From positions 62,001 through 126,000 of the forward strand of contig CBDHDN010000016.1 in the NCBI GenBank assembly GCA_965261585.1: a stretch of 64,000 nt of DNA. The letters are read 5' to 3'. The position numbers and the translations under genes were made by a program. Every line of letters starts with the position of its first letter. Position 1 is the stretch's first letter. Under the pieces are notes generated by a model. The model had not been told where the DNA came from, did not search any database, and saw only the letters and a program-made list of their open reading frames with translations. The stretch comes from CBDHDN01 sp965261585 (GTDB taxonomy: Bacteria; Pseudomonadota; Alphaproteobacteria; UBA6615). Positions 15,796 through 25,789 of the stretch are shown here, one piece after another.

Positions 15796-17822
15796 GACAC
15801 ACGAATCTCCAGATTGCCGTAGCGGTCGACCTCAACGCGTTGGCCCGGCCGAATGACTGTCGTCGAAGCCGGTTCCTCGATGATCGCTGGCCCATCTATT
15901 TGCTGCGCGGCCAACAGATCGGCCCGCTCGAACACGGGCGCGTTATGCGATCCCGTCTCGTAGACGACACGGCGGTGGCCGGTCGGCGTCGGCGGCGCGG
16001 CGGCGGGCGCAAGGATAGGAATGTCCGGCTTGCCGGTGACCGACACCACTGTCACCAGGAAATTCACGACCTCGATGATGCTGTTCGGGGCATTGAAGCC
16101 AAAGCGACTCGCGTGCAGCTCATGAAACGAGTCCCATAAACGTGCCGTTGTCGCTTCGTCGAACTCGGTCAAGTCCAAAGGCAGTTCAAGCTCGTAGTTC
16201 TGCCCCAGATAGCGCATTTCCATGGCCCGGGAGACCTGAATATCGACGGTGTAGCCTTGCGCCGTCAGCTCATCGACACCGCTGGCGACGAGTTCGCGCA
16301 AGGCGGTGTTGGCGCGCCCGTGGTCGAAGTTTCGCGAGGTCAGCTGGACGGTTCGATGCCGGTCGACGCGGGCGTCGGTCATGATGAAGCCATACGCCGA
16401 GAACTGGCCCGGATGGTTGGGGATCAGGCCGCTGCTGATGCCCGCCTCGTGCATCAAGTCGCCGCAATGCAGCGGACCGGCACCGCCGAAGGCGAGCAGC
16501 GTGAAGTCACGGGGATCCAGCCCACGCTCGATCAGCACGGCCCGCAACGCGCCGACCATGTTGGTGTTGGCGATGCGGATGATCGACAGTGCGGTCTCTT
16601 CCAGCTCCTGACCAATCTCTTTGCCGAGAGCACCGACCGCGGTCCGTGCCGCGCCGACATCGAGGGACATGGCGCCGCCGAGGAAGCTCTCGGGATTGAT
16701 CCGACCGAGGACGACATTGGCATCGGTCACCGTCGTTGCGGTACCGCCCTTGCCGTAGCACGCCGGACCCGGATCGGCCCCGGCACTTTGTGGACCAACC
16801 CGCAGCATGCCGCCCTTGTCGATCCAGGCGATCGAACCGCCACCGGCGCCGATCGTGCGGATGTCGATCATCGGTATCTGAATCGGCAGGCCCCATTCGA
16901 CCTCGAAACTCGTGGTGAAATTCTCGGCGCCGTCGATCACCGTCGAGCAATCGGTCGAGGTGCCGCCCATGTCGATTGTGACCAGGTTCTTCAGCGACGC
17001 CAGTTGGGCTAGGTGCTTGGCGCCGATTACGCCGCCGCTCGGGCCCGAAACCGCCATGTGGATCGGCGCCACCGCCGCGCCGTCGAGCGTCATCTCGCCG
17101 CCGTTCGATTTGATCACAACCACTTTGTCGGCGAGTCCGGCGGTCGCCAGGCGCTCGCTCATGCGCTCCAGGTAGCGGCCGACACTCGGCCGCAGATACG
17201 CGTCGGCGATCGTCGTCGAGGCGCGTTCATACTCCTTCCAGCGTGGCAACACGTCGTAGGAGATCGAAACCGGGACGCCCGGCAGTTCCTCGTCCAGGAT
17301 TTGCCGCGTCCGCTGCTCGTGCGCGGGGTTGAAGAAGGAGAACAGAAAGTTCACGGCCACCGCCTCGATCTCGCCGCCGGCGCGCAGAGCGCGGGCGAGT
17401 TCCCGCACTTGCCCCTCGTCCAAGGCCTGCACGACCTTGCCGTCTCGGTCCACCCGCTCCGTCACGTCGAGACAATGTCGGCGCTCGACCAACGGGTCCG
17501 GCTTGATCCAGGTTATGTCGTAGTGGCTTTTGCGGTTGCCGCGCTGAATGAACGGCACGTCGCGGAACCCCCGTGTCGCCAGGTAGCTGACCACCGCGCC
17601 TTTGCGCTCGAGGATCGTGTTGGTGGCGACGGTCGTCCCGAGGCGAACATTGGCAATGTCCGCCGTCGCTTCGATCCGGCCCAGACCCTCCAGCACGCCG
17701 TCCGTCGGGTCGGCTGGCGTCGACAGGTTCTTCCAGACCGTGACGGTTCGCGCCACCGAGTCAAAGGCGACGAAATCGGTGAAAGTTCCGCCGACGTCGA
17801 CACCGACAAGATATCGCGGCAT
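15792..17822 (-). CDS. hyuA: Hydantoinase A / oxoprolinase family ATP-binding protein
   Basis: 676 residues. The N-terminal actin-like ATPase half begins MPRYLVGVDVGGTFTDFVAF, followed by LGTTVATNTILERKGA. The second half has AVSGPSGGVIGAKHLA, LVTIDMGGTSTDCS, GAGGGSIAWID and LAFGGAGPLHCGDL, all diagnostic. It hydrolyses ATP to activate a cyclic amide for HyuB. It begins 13 bp after the TPP-enzyme stop and overlaps hyuB, so the four genes from 19485 to 13883 form one operon. Length is normal for the family (about 680-700). Confidence 0.92.
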   Translation of the reverse strand: MPRYLVGVDVGGTFTDFVAFDSVARTVTVWKNLSTPADPTDGVLEGLGRIEATADIANVRLGTTVATNTILERKGAVVSYLATRGFRDVPFIQRGNRKSHYDITWIKPDPLVERRHCLDVTERVDRDGKVVQALDEGQVRELARALRAGGEIEAVAVNFLFSFFNPAHEQRTRQILDEELPGVPVSISYDVLPRWKEYERASTTIADAYLRPSVGRYLERMSERLATAGLADKVVVIKSNGGEMTLDGAAVAPIHMAVSGPSGGVIGAKHLAQLASLKNLVTIDMGGTSTDCSTVIDGAENFTTSFEVEWGLPIQIPMIDIRTIGAGGGSIAWIDKGGMLRVGPQSAGADPGPACYGKGGTATTVTDANVVLGRINPESFLGGAMSLDVGAARTAVGALGKEIGQELEETALSIIRIANTNMVGALRAVLIERGLDPRDFTLLAFGGAGPLHCGDLMHEAGISSGLIPNHPGQFSAYGFIMTDARVDRHRTVQLTSRNFDHGRANTALRELVASGVDELTAQGYTVDIQVSRAMEMRYLGQNYELELPLDLTEFDEATTARLWDSFHELHASRFGFNAPNSIIEVVNFLVTVVSVTGKPDIPILAPAAAPPTPTGHRRVVYETGSHNAPVFERADLLAAQQIDGPAIIEEPASTTVIRPGQRVEVDRYGNLEIRVS

Positions 17823-17835
17823 TTACGCCTCCGGG

Positions 17836-19485
17836 TCAGCCGAATGGCGTGAGATAGGAGAGCGCCAGTTCTTCACTGGTGATGAACTCCAGCAGCGCGG
17901 GCTTGCCCTCCTCGGTCGCCTGTCTGGCACGGCGGATGGCAGGTCTAACCTCGGCAGGGTCGCCAACTCGCTCGGACCATCCGCCCAACGCACGGGCAAT
18001 ATCGGCATAATTACCGCCCATGTCCCGCGACCGATACTTGTCGTGCGACAGCTCCATATGCTCGGTCTCGCACGACATGGTGCCGTTGTTCAGAACGATC
18101 GCACAAATCGGCAGCGACGCGCGCACGGCGGTCTCGAAGTCCAGTCCCGTCATGCCAAAGCCGGCGTCGCCCATAATGACAGCGCAGAACTTCTCCGGCG
18201 CGGCAAGCTTGGCACCCAGCGCCAAGCCTAACCCGGTTCCCAATTGATGAGATTTTCCCCACCCGAGATAGCTGCGGGGTCCATCGGAGGCGTAGAACGG
18301 CATCGTTTCGAAGCGCGGATTGCCGGAGTCATGGGTAACAATCGCCTGCGACGGGTCAATCTCGTGCATGAACTCCCAAATCACCCGATATGGATTGATC
18401 GGCACCTCATCGGACGTCAGCTTCGGCATCCACTCGGCAAGCCAGGATTCGCGCACGCGCTTGATCTCGGCGACGACGCCCTCACGCAGGCTGGCCAGCT
18501 GCGGGGCCGAGCCACAGCTTTCTATGAACTGGCGCAGCACCAGCTTGGCATCGCCAACGACGGGGAATTCCACGTGCTGCGTCTTGTGCAGATCGGCGGG
18601 CTCGTTGGTGACCTGAATGATGCGCTTGCCAGGCGGGATCGGCGTGACCAGCACGTGCCGTGTCAGGCTGGTCCCGATCGCCAGGACCAAATCCGCCTCT
18701 TTCAGGAAGTGATGGACCGTCCCGCTCATGACGCCCGAGCCGCTACCCAGGGCCAGCGCGTGCCACTTCTCCGAGATCGCGCTTTTCCCGCCCATGGTCG
18801 TCATGACCGGCAGCCGCAAGAGTTCTGCCAGCTCGGCGAGCTCCGCGCTGGCGCCGGCGTACAGGACACCCGCACCGGCGAGCACCACAGGCCGTTGCGC
18901 TGCAAGCAATGCCTCGGCGGCGGCTTCTATGTCTGCTGGATCCGCCTGCGACCGCGTCGACGGTACCGGCACGTAGCGATCGACAAGGCCCCGCTCGATA
19001 TCGGCCTCCGCCACGTCGGCAGGGATTTCGACGAGGACCGGCCCCGGCCGACCCGTCTTCAGCGCCTTGAAGGCCCGGCGCATGGCATTGACGGTTCGCT
19101 CCGGTACGTTGATTTGTTCGGCCGACTTCGTGACGCTTCCCAGGGTACGAACCGCACTGAAGATTGGCGGAATACCGTCGCGCTCCCGCAGGTGTCCCAT
19201 CGGCAGCAACAGCACCGGACTGGAATCGGAGAACGCCGTTGCTATGCCGGGCACCGCATTCTCGACCCCCGGACCAAACTGCATCGCAAATACGCCGGGT
19301 GGCCGGCCGTTGCGAACGCGGGCGAAACCATCCGCGATGCCCACGCCGATACGCTCCTGCCGGCAGATGATCGGACGGATATCGAGCGCCGCTGCAGTTT
19401 CGATCAGCGGCGTCGTGGGAAAACAGCTCAACGAGGTGATCCCTTCCCGCTGGAGAATTTGGGCAATCGCTTCAATTACTTTCAT
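17836..19485 (-). CDS. Thiamine-diphosphate-dependent enzyme (acetolactate-synthase-like superfamily)
   Basis: 549 residues with the three-domain layout of ThDP decarboxylases/synthases. The pyrimidine-binding domain carries the ThDP-activating Glu in IICRQERIGVGIADGFAR; the central domain contains VVLAGAGVLYAGAS; the ThDP-diphosphate motif is MGDAGFGMTGLDFETAV ending in VLNNGTM. It differs from true IlvB in lacking the FAD-binding signature length and in its SCFPTTPLIE start, so a decarboxylase or lyase acting in the hydantoinase pathway is likely (inference). The first gene of the four-gene operon; divergent from the gamma-glutamyltranspeptidase gene, 232 bp apart. Confidence 0.85.
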   Translation of the reverse strand: MKVIEAIAQILQREGITSLSCFPTTPLIETAAALDIRPIICRQERIGVGIADGFARVRNGRPPGVFAMQFGPGVENAVPGIATAFSDSSPVLLLPMGHLRERDGIPPIFSAVRTLGSVTKSAEQINVPERTVNAMRRAFKALKTGRPGPVLVEIPADVAEADIERGLVDRYVPVPSTRSQADPADIEAAAEALLAAQRPVVLAGAGVLYAGASAELAELAELLRLPVMTTMGGKSAISEKWHALALGSGSGVMSGTVHHFLKEADLVLAIGTSLTRHVLVTPIPPGKRIIQVTNEPADLHKTQHVEFPVVGDAKLVLRQFIESCGSAPQLASLREGVVAEIKRVRESWLAEWMPKLTSDEVPINPYRVIWEFMHEIDPSQAIVTHDSGNPRFETMPFYASDGPRSYLGWGKSHQLGTGLGLALGAKLAAPEKFCAVIMGDAGFGMTGLDFETAVRASLPICAIVLNNGTMSCETEHMELSHDKYRSRDMGGNYADIARALGGWSERVGDPAEVRPAIRRARQATEEGKPALLEFITSEELALSYLTPFG

Positions 19486-19717
19486 GTGAAGGCGCCTGTC
19501 ATTGTGATCGCGATCATCTGCCGTGTCGGCAGCGTACCATTGGGCAGCGCATGCCCACAAGCCGAGGTCACGGGGCAAGCGGCTTGGTAGGCCGACAGTT
19601 ATCGATGGACGTATCGGCACGTTTGGCTTCGCGCACTGCATTTAACAGTCCTTCCGACCCCACCTTTGGCGATATGGTGCCTCGGGGCTGACGTTCCGTC
19701 ACCGAAGCGCTGGCGAG
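19486..19717. promoter_or_regulatory. Divergent intergenic region between the TPP operon and the GGT gene
   Basis: 232 bp that must contain the promoters of two divergent transcription units. I see no convincing -35/-10 pair or long palindrome. A shared regulator site is plausible but not demonstrated. Confidence 0.35.
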
Positions 19718-21460
19718 ATGACCACAGACCAAGGCCGGACGCGATCCGGACGTACCACCCAGGTTGGCACCCGGCACGCGGTTGCGGCCGGTCATCATTT
19801 GTCGGCGGAAGCGGCCATCGACGTGCTCGAAGGGGGCGGGAACGCCGTCGACGCGGGCGTCGCCGCCGGGCTGGTCACGGGCGTCGTCGAGGCGTCCATG
19901 GTCAGCGTCGCCGGCGTCGCGCCGATCCTGATTCGCATGGCGGAGACCGGCGAGGTCGTCACCATCGATGGCCTCGGGACCTGGCCCAAGGCTGCAAGCT
20001 GCGCATATTTCCAGCAGAACTTCGACGGCGCGATCCCGCAGGGCCTGCCACGCGCGGTGATGCCTGCGGCGCCCGACGCGTGGCTGACGGCGCTCGAACG
20101 CTACGGCACCATGTCCTTTGCGGAGGTCGCCGAGGCCGCCATCCGCGCGGCCCGGGAGGGCTTTCCGGCCCATCGTCTGATGGTGCTGCAAATCGGCGAG
20201 CGACAAGAGACGATCCGCGCCATGCCGGACAACGCGGCCGTCTTCATGCCCAAGGGGCGGCCGCCGGAGGTGGGTGAGCCGCTGGTTCAGACGGACCTTG
20301 CAGGCACGCTGCAGTTCCTTGCCGACGAGGACATGGCGGGCGGCAAGCGAGGCCGCGTGGCCGGCCTCCAGGCGGTCCGCGAGGCGTTCTACAAGGGTGA
20401 TATCGCGCGCGCCATCGCGCACTACCACGCCGACAACGGCGGGCTGATCACACGCGACGACCTCGCGGCCTTCCGGGTCAATGTCGAGGCGCCGCAATCG
20501 ATCCGCCTCGGCAAGGTTGAGGTTTATACCTGCGGCCCTTGGTGTCAGGGGCCGATGCTGCTGCAAGCCCTCAACATCCTCGAAGGGATCGACCTCGGCA
20601 GGATGCGGGACGGCGACATGCCCGCCTACATCCACACCGTCACCGAGGCCATCAAGCTGGCGGCAGCCGACCGTGAGGCGTACTTCGGCGATCCCAAGTT
20701 CGTCGATGTACCCATCGAGACGCTGCTCAGCAAGGAGTACGCGGCACGACGGCGCGCGATGATCCGCGAGGACGAGGCCTGGCCCGACATGCCGCCCGCC
20801 GGCGACGCTGCCACGCGGCAGGCGGGAGCGGCGACACGCGCGACGGTGGCGGCGCGGGGGGCGGACGGCGGGCGCTGGAACACGTCCTACTTGTGCGCCG
20901 TCGACAAGTGGGGCAACGCGTTTTCGGCGACCCCGAGCGACGGCGCCGTGGACACGCCGATGATCCCAGGCACCGGATTGACGCCCTCGACCCGGGGATC
21001 GCAGTCGTGGACCGACCCCGATCACCCCAGTTCGGTCGAGGCCGGAAAACGGCCGCGGCTCACGCCCAACCCGGCGCTCGCGCTCGGCCCCGACGGCTGG
21101 GTGATGCCGTTCGGCAGCCCCGGCGGCGATGTCCAGACCCAGGCCATGCTCCAGGTCTTCTTGAATATCGTCGCCTTCGGCATGGACGTGCAGGCGGCCG
21201 TGGAAGCGCCCCGGTTCGCGTCCGCAAGCTTTCCATCCTCGTTCGAGCCACATGCCAACAGCCCGGGGCGGCTCGATCTCGAGGCTTCACTGGCCAGCGA
21301 CCACGGCGCGGCGCTCGCCAGCCTCGGTCATGAAGTCGAGACATGGCCCGAGGTTGACTGGCAGGCGGGCTCGGTATGCGTCATCGTGGCGGACGCGAAC
21401 GCGGGCGAGCTGCGCGCCGGCGCCGACCACCGTCGGGCCGCTCATGCCATTGCGGCTTGA
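19718..21460 (+). CDS. Gamma-glutamyltranspeptidase family protein
   Basis: 580 residues of the Ntn-hydrolase GGT family. The large-subunit signature (HAVAAGHHLSAEAAIDVL, then GGGNAVDAGVAAGL) is present, and the predicted autocleavage/nucleophile Thr lies in RWNTSYLCAVDKWGNAFS, ahead of the small subunit. GSPGGDVQTQAMLQVFLNI is the small-subunit oxyanion region. No signal peptide is visible, so the enzyme is probably cytoplasmic, unlike classical periplasmic GGT; such members often act as acylases or N-glutamyl hydrolases. Next to hydantoinase/oxoprolinase genes, it may release gamma-glutamyl products that HyuAB opens (inference). Confidence 0.88.
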   Translation: MTTDQGRTRSGRTTQVGTRHAVAAGHHLSAEAAIDVLEGGGNAVDAGVAAGLVTGVVEASMVSVAGVAPILIRMAETGEVVTIDGLGTWPKAASCAYFQQNFDGAIPQGLPRAVMPAAPDAWLTALERYGTMSFAEVAEAAIRAAREGFPAHRLMVLQIGERQETIRAMPDNAAVFMPKGRPPEVGEPLVQTDLAGTLQFLADEDMAGGKRGRVAGLQAVREAFYKGDIARAIAHYHADNGGLITRDDLAAFRVNVEAPQSIRLGKVEVYTCGPWCQGPMLLQALNILEGIDLGRMRDGDMPAYIHTVTEAIKLAAADREAYFGDPKFVDVPIETLLSKEYAARRRAMIREDEAWPDMPPAGDAATRQAGAATRATVAARGADGGRWNTSYLCAVDKWGNAFSATPSDGAVDTPMIPGTGLTPSTRGSQSWTDPDHPSSVEAGKRPRLTPNPALALGPDGWVMPFGSPGGDVQTQAMLQVFLNIVAFGMDVQAAVEAPRFASASFPSSFEPHANSPGRLDLEASLASDHGAALASLGHEVETWPEVDWQAGSVCVIVADANAGELRAGADHRRAAHAIAA

Positions 21461-21469
21461 GCGCCGGTG

Positions 21470-22498
21470 CTAGCCGGCAGACGCGTCGCGCGCTAGCGCG
21501 TCAACCTCCGCCCAATCCAGGGCAACAGATATATTCTGTTTTTCGCTGCGATCCGCGGCCTCGGCGAGAATCTGCGCCCGTAGCCCGTCGATGAGCGTTG
21601 CATTCGTCTGTGGTTTTCCTTCGAGCACATCGACGAACGCATCGAGCTCGTCCATGTACGTATGCTCCATCCGCGGGAACCAGTCGGCGACCCAGGGGCT
21701 GCCATGGCGGCCGGCCGCGTCGTAAACACGGAAATCGTGCAGCGGCTTGCACCCGGATTCCGCCATTGCCTTCGAGCCCTTCACCTCGATTCGCTCGTCG
21801 TACCCACACACGGCGTGAAAGCTCTGGCTGATGGTGACAAGCGCGCCACTCTGCATCTTCAGCAACACCGCTGCGATGTCCAACTCGCCCGCCGCGGCGA
21901 TGGGCGGATCCCACGCGTTGCCGTACGCAACCAGTCGGGTCGGCAGCTCGCCGGCGATCCAGCATGCCAGATCGAAGAAGTGCGTTGAGCTGATCCGAAA
22001 GAATCCACCCGAGTCCACCAGCATCTCAGGCTCCGGCGGCTCCGCCGTCCGACACACGACGTGCATCGCCTCGATCTTGCCGAGCCGACCACCCGCGACG
22101 GCCTCCTTCAGCAAGGCGTGCTCGCGCGCGTAGCGGCGATTGAAACCCAATGCGTTCGGAACGCCGGCGGCAAGAGCAACACGCACGGCCTCCCATGCCG
22201 TGCTCGTCTCGTTGTGAATCGGCTTCTCACAGACGACGGCCTTGCCGGCTTTCGCGGAACGGATCAATTGCTCTGCGTGCGCCGAGGTGGACGACGCGAT
22301 TATCACGGCATCCACCGGTTGGGCGAGCAGATCATCGGTTCCCGTGGCGACATGGGCCCCCGACCGGTCCGCGATCGCACGCGCCCGGTCCTCATCCGGA
22401 TCATAGACGGCACCAAGAGCCGTCCGCGGGTTGGCGATAATGTTGTTGGCATGGACCGTTCCTATGAAACCAACACCGAACAGGCCAAAACGAATCAT
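21470..22498 (-). CDS. Gfo/Idh/MocA-family NAD(P)-dependent dehydrogenase
   Basis: 342 residues. The N-terminal Rossmann motif is GLFGVGFIGTVHANNI, followed by DAVIIASSTSAHAEQL and VVCEKPIHNE with the conserved E-K-P Lys. The C-terminal domain contains GGFFRISSTHFFDLACWIAG, resembling inositol 2-dehydrogenase-like enzymes acting on cyclic polyols or sugars. It converges with the GGT gene (9 bp between stops). The substrate is unknown; it may belong with the sugar-transport genes elsewhere in the window. Confidence 0.85.
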   Translation of the reverse strand: MIRFGLFGVGFIGTVHANNIIANPRTALGAVYDPDEDRARAIADRSGAHVATGTDDLLAQPVDAVIIASSTSAHAEQLIRSAKAGKAVVCEKPIHNETSTAWEAVRVALAAGVPNALGFNRRYAREHALLKEAVAGGRLGKIEAMHVVCRTAEPPEPEMLVDSGGFFRISSTHFFDLACWIAGELPTRLVAYGNAWDPPIAAAGELDIAAVLLKMQSGALVTISQSFHAVCGYDERIEVKGSKAMAESGCKPLHDFRVYDAAGRHGSPWVADWFPRMEHTYMDELDAFVDVLEGKPQTNATLIDGLRAQILAEAADRSEKQNISVALDWAEVDALARDASAG

Positions 22499-23019
22499 GT
22501 CAGCGGCTCCTTGTAAGGTTCACAGAGTGATCGCGCGCGTTGGTACGGTAGTGTGGCCGCCAGACACTAGCAACCGCGGGTCACGGAACCTGTCAACGAC
22601 TTTGAGACACCGACGGTTTCTATTTACCGACTCGTTTCTCCTGTTGTGGAAGTGGCGGGTGGGTTGATCCAGACGGCTTCGGGAAGCGGGGCGGGTTTCG
22701 GGGTGCCGTGGACGAAGCGTTCGGGGTGAAGGGCCCAGGCGGCTTGCAGGGTACGTCCGCGCTGAGCCAGCACATCCGGTGCCCGGTGATGATGGACATC
22801 ATCGGGGGTGAGCATCGCGATCCCGGCATGGCGGTGCTCGGTGTTGTACCAGGGGAAGAACGACCGGCAGAAGGCGATGGAGGCGGTAATGTCTTCGAAG
22901 CGCCCAGGGAAGCCGGGGTGATACTTCAGGGTCTTGAACTGCGCTTCGGAGAACGGGTTGTCATCGCTGACCTGGGGGCGGCTCAGAGAGCGGGTGACCC
23001 CGAGGTCGGCGAGGAGTTG

Positions 23020-24470
23020 GGCGATGTCCCACCCAATGTTGAAAAGTGCGAGATAGGCATCTTCTGATCGAGAGGCTACGCGGCCACCTCGATGTCTTCA
23101 ATGACGGACTTTGCTCCGGCCTTTCTCACCGCCTCCCGCAGGGCGGCGTCGAGGATGGGGAGCTGGCGGTAGGCCTTGAGGCGGCGGAAGGTCTTTTGCG
23201 CCTCCAAGAGGCCGGCGCCGGTCCAACGCAGCGCCATCTCGGCGTTGCGCCAGCGCTTGACGTTCCGCTGCACCGTCCGGACGGTGCCGATCGCGTTCTC
23301 GATGGCGTTGGTGCAAGCCAGCGAGCGTCGAAGTTGCGGCGGGAGGCCGAGCCGGATCACCGTCAGGATCTCGTCCAGGCCCTCCAGGATCGAGCCCGAG
23401 ACGCCGGGTGCGTCATGCTCCAGACGGCGGGCGAGGTTGCGCAAGAGCCGTTCGGCCTTGGCCGCGTCGTCCTGCTGCCAGGCCTGCCGCAAGACCTTCC
23501 TGACGCCGGCATGGAGGCTCTCGTCCAGCCGGTCCGTGATGTTGCGCCCCTTGTGCACCTGGCAGCGCTGGAGGGCCGCCGCCCGCCCGAAGGTCCGCCG
23601 GATCGCCTTCGAGAGCGCCTTGGCGCCGTCGACGATGTAGAGCCGAGGCCGTTCGGGATCGAGACCGCGCTCGATCAGGTTGTCGAGCATGGCTTGCACC
23701 GTGGCCGCGTTCTCCGTCGCGCCCTCGGCCAGGCCCAGCACGTGCTTCGCGCCGCCGGTGTCGATGCCGATCGCCGCCACCATCAGGTGATCGCCGACAT
23801 GGAGCCCGTCGATCTGGAGCACCACGAGATCGAGATCGTCGAGCGGGCTCGCCAGCCAGGCCTTCAGCTTGCTTCGCGTCAACGCCACGAAACGGCGCGA
23901 GACCGCCGACTTCGAGGTTGCGTCACCCGATGCCGCCGGCAGATCGCCGCCCGCATCGTCCGGCGGGCGCACCGCGCGGGCATACTTGCGGGTCGAGACG
24001 TTGATCACCATCAGATTCATCGCCCAGGCTTGCAAGAGTTCGGGTTCCGACAGCAGCTCCCAACTCGGCAGGCTCATCTCCCGACCCGCGAAGTCCCGCA
24101 CCCGAGGGCGCTCGACCTTCACTTTGCCGCCGTGGTAGGCGATCTCGCTCCGGGTCGTGCCCCATCGATGGCCCTTGCGCTCGCCCGAGCGGGCGTGGCG
24201 CGAACCGCACAAGGCTTCCGCGTCCGCCGACATCATCTCGTTCAAAGACTCGAGGCCCGCCAAAAGGCAGAAGCGATCGACGCTCATGCGCAGATCGTCG
24301 AAGGCCTCCGGCATCGATGGCAAGAGCCGACAGGATGGTTCCGAGGAACGGTCGTTGCGTGTAGTCTTGGTCATGGCGTCGTTCTCCTTGATGGAATCAG
24401 CACCCAGAGCCTAGCGGCTCCAGGCGGACGACGCCTACTTCAGCTTTTCAACAGAGCCCGGGACATCCCC
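23020..24470 (-). mobile_element. IS256-family insertion sequence, copy 2
   Basis: A 1451-bp element inserted in IS3-type element B with a GAGGAGTTG duplication at 23011-23019 and 24471-24479. Orientation is opposite to copies 1 and 3, so recombination with copy 1 would invert the 3-23 kb segment. Confidence 0.95.
23076..24374 (-). CDS. IS256-family transposase, copy 2
   Basis: 432 residues and apparently functional: the DDE residues (LQIDGLHVGD, YIVDGAKAL, NAIENAIGT) are intact. It differs from copies 1 and 3 by one substitution (RWTGAGLLEA instead of RWTAAGLLEA). Confidence 0.95.
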   Translation of the reverse strand: MTKTTRNDRSSEPSCRLLPSMPEAFDDLRMSVDRFCLLAGLESLNEMMSADAEALCGSRHARSGERKGHRWGTTRSEIAYHGGKVKVERPRVRDFAGREMSLPSWELLSEPELLQAWAMNLMVINVSTRKYARAVRPPDDAGGDLPAASGDATSKSAVSRRFVALTRSKLKAWLASPLDDLDLVVLQIDGLHVGDHLMVAAIGIDTGGAKHVLGLAEGATENAATVQAMLDNLIERGLDPERPRLYIVDGAKALSKAIRRTFGRAAALQRCQVHKGRNITDRLDESLHAGVRKVLRQAWQQDDAAKAERLLRNLARRLEHDAPGVSGSILEGLDEILTVIRLGLPPQLRRSLACTNAIENAIGTVRTVQRNVKRWRNAEMALRWTGAGLLEAQKTFRRLKAYRQLPILDAALREAVRKAGAKSVIEDIEVAA

Positions 24471-25084
24471 GAGGAGTTGGGCGGTACACTTGCTGGTCAT
24501 CGGCGCGCCGCGGTCCGAATGCAGGGTGAGCACCTGGGGCTCGATGCCTTGCTTGAGACAGGTTTCCTCGATCAGCGTCGCGGCGAGCGCGGCGTTCTCC
24601 CGATCGGCAACCATCCAGCCCACGACGCAGCGGCTGAAGATGTCGAGCAAGACATAGAGGTAGAAGGACGTCCAGCGTTTGGGCCCCCGGAGCCGGGTGA
24701 TATCCCAGGACCAGGTCTGGTTGGGGCCCGTGGCCACCAGCTCGGGCTTGGTGTAGCAGGGATGACTGCGCTGATTGCGCCGCTCTCGCACCGGCTGGTT
24801 CGCGGCCAGGATCCGGTACATCGTGCGCTCGGCGCACAGATACTGGCCTTCATCGAGCAGCGTCGCGACGACCTCGGCCGGTGACCGGTCGACGAAGCGC
24901 GGGCTGGCGAGCACGTCGAGGACGTGCGCGCGTTCGGACGCACACAGGGCCCGGGCGGGCGTAGGACGGGGCTGCTGATGCCCGGGAGCGGGCCTCTGAC
25001 GACGGTAGAAGGAAGCCCGTGGCACCCCCAGCGCTCGGCACGCCGGCGCCACGCCGACCTGCGATGCGAGCGGCTGGACGGCCA

Positions 25085-25573
25085 TCAGCAGTCCTTCCCG
25101 TGTTCGAGGCTGAATCCCGGCAGCCCGGCAACTTTTCCCTGGACGTCCAGGATCGTATGGGCGGTGTGCAGCTCCTTCTCCAGCCGAGCCACTTTCGCCT
25201 CGAGCTCGTGCACCTTCGCGCTGAGGGGGTTGCGCTCGGCGGGCTTCCGACCGCGTTTGCTCGGGGTCAGGCCTTGAAGCGACCCCTCACGCCGCGCCCT
25301 GCGCCATTCCGTCAGATGGGAGCTGTACAGCCCCTCGCGGCGAAGCAGCCGGCCCACCTCGCCGGGCTGCGTGCAGCTCTCTGCCTCCTCCAGAATCCGC
25401 AGTCGATACTGCGCGGTGAACTTGCGCCTCTTCGGCTTGGCCACGACCTCCGGGTCCGGCGTTGGCCGCGCGTGGCTGGCTCCGGCCCCGGGGGCCTCGT
25501 CGCGACGCTCCTCGACCCCCAGGGCCGGAGCGTCCATCTCTTGCAATGTCATCGATCCTCTCTCTGCGGTCAT
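25085..25573 (-). CDS. IS3-type orfA (copy A), HTH transposase subunit
   Basis: 162 residues with a helix-turn-helix region (RKFTAQYRLRILEEAE to LRREGLYSSHLTEWRRARR) and a C-terminal leucine-rich coiled coil (KVHELEAKVARLEKELHTA), as usual for IS3 OrfA. It overlaps orfB by the ATGA/TGATG junction at 25085. Confidence 0.85.
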   Translation of the reverse strand: MTAERGSMTLQEMDAPALGVEERRDEAPGAGASHARPTPDPEVVAKPKRRKFTAQYRLRILEEAESCTQPGEVGRLLRREGLYSSHLTEWRRARREGSLQGLTPSKRGRKPAERNPLSAKVHELEAKVARLEKELHTAHTILDVQGKVAGLPGFSLEHGKDC

Positions 25574-25789
25574 TGGTATTCACCTCCACCGCCCTACAGT
25601 AATTCCAAGGGGGCCGGTGTCTCAGTGAGGTTGGCAGAGAGGGTCACGCGGTTCACGGCGGCTCTGCCGTCCCGACGGCGTCGGCGACGGATCGCCACGC
25701 ATGTCCGGAACAGGACACAGGACTAAACCGCTCGCGCGGTAGGGAGCTGCGGTAGGCGGCGGCGCGGGCACCGTCACGGTAACGGTATT

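Larger units (their letters stand above)
22623..25085 (-). pseudogene. IS3-type orfB, copy A, disrupted by IS256
   Basis: The 5' part runs from 25085 down to 24471, the 3' part from 23019 to about 22623. The two parts together match the intact 333-residue orfB at 45141-46142. The DDE residues are split by the insertion (D-D on the 5' side, E in the segment after the IS256), so no active protein can form. Confidence 0.9.
22584..25642 (-). mobile_element. IS3-type element 'B', copy A, interrupted by IS256 copy 2
   Basis: Ends CGGAACCTGTCAAC (22584) and GGCAGAGAGG (25642) with the 4-bp direct repeat GTCA on both sides. Inner terminal sequence TGAGACACCG is inverted at both ends. Removing the 1451-bp IS256 and its 9-bp duplication leaves 1599 bp, exactly the length of the intact copy at 44584-46182. 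It lies just upstream of the Gfo/Idh gene start and may affect its promoter. Confidence 0.9.
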
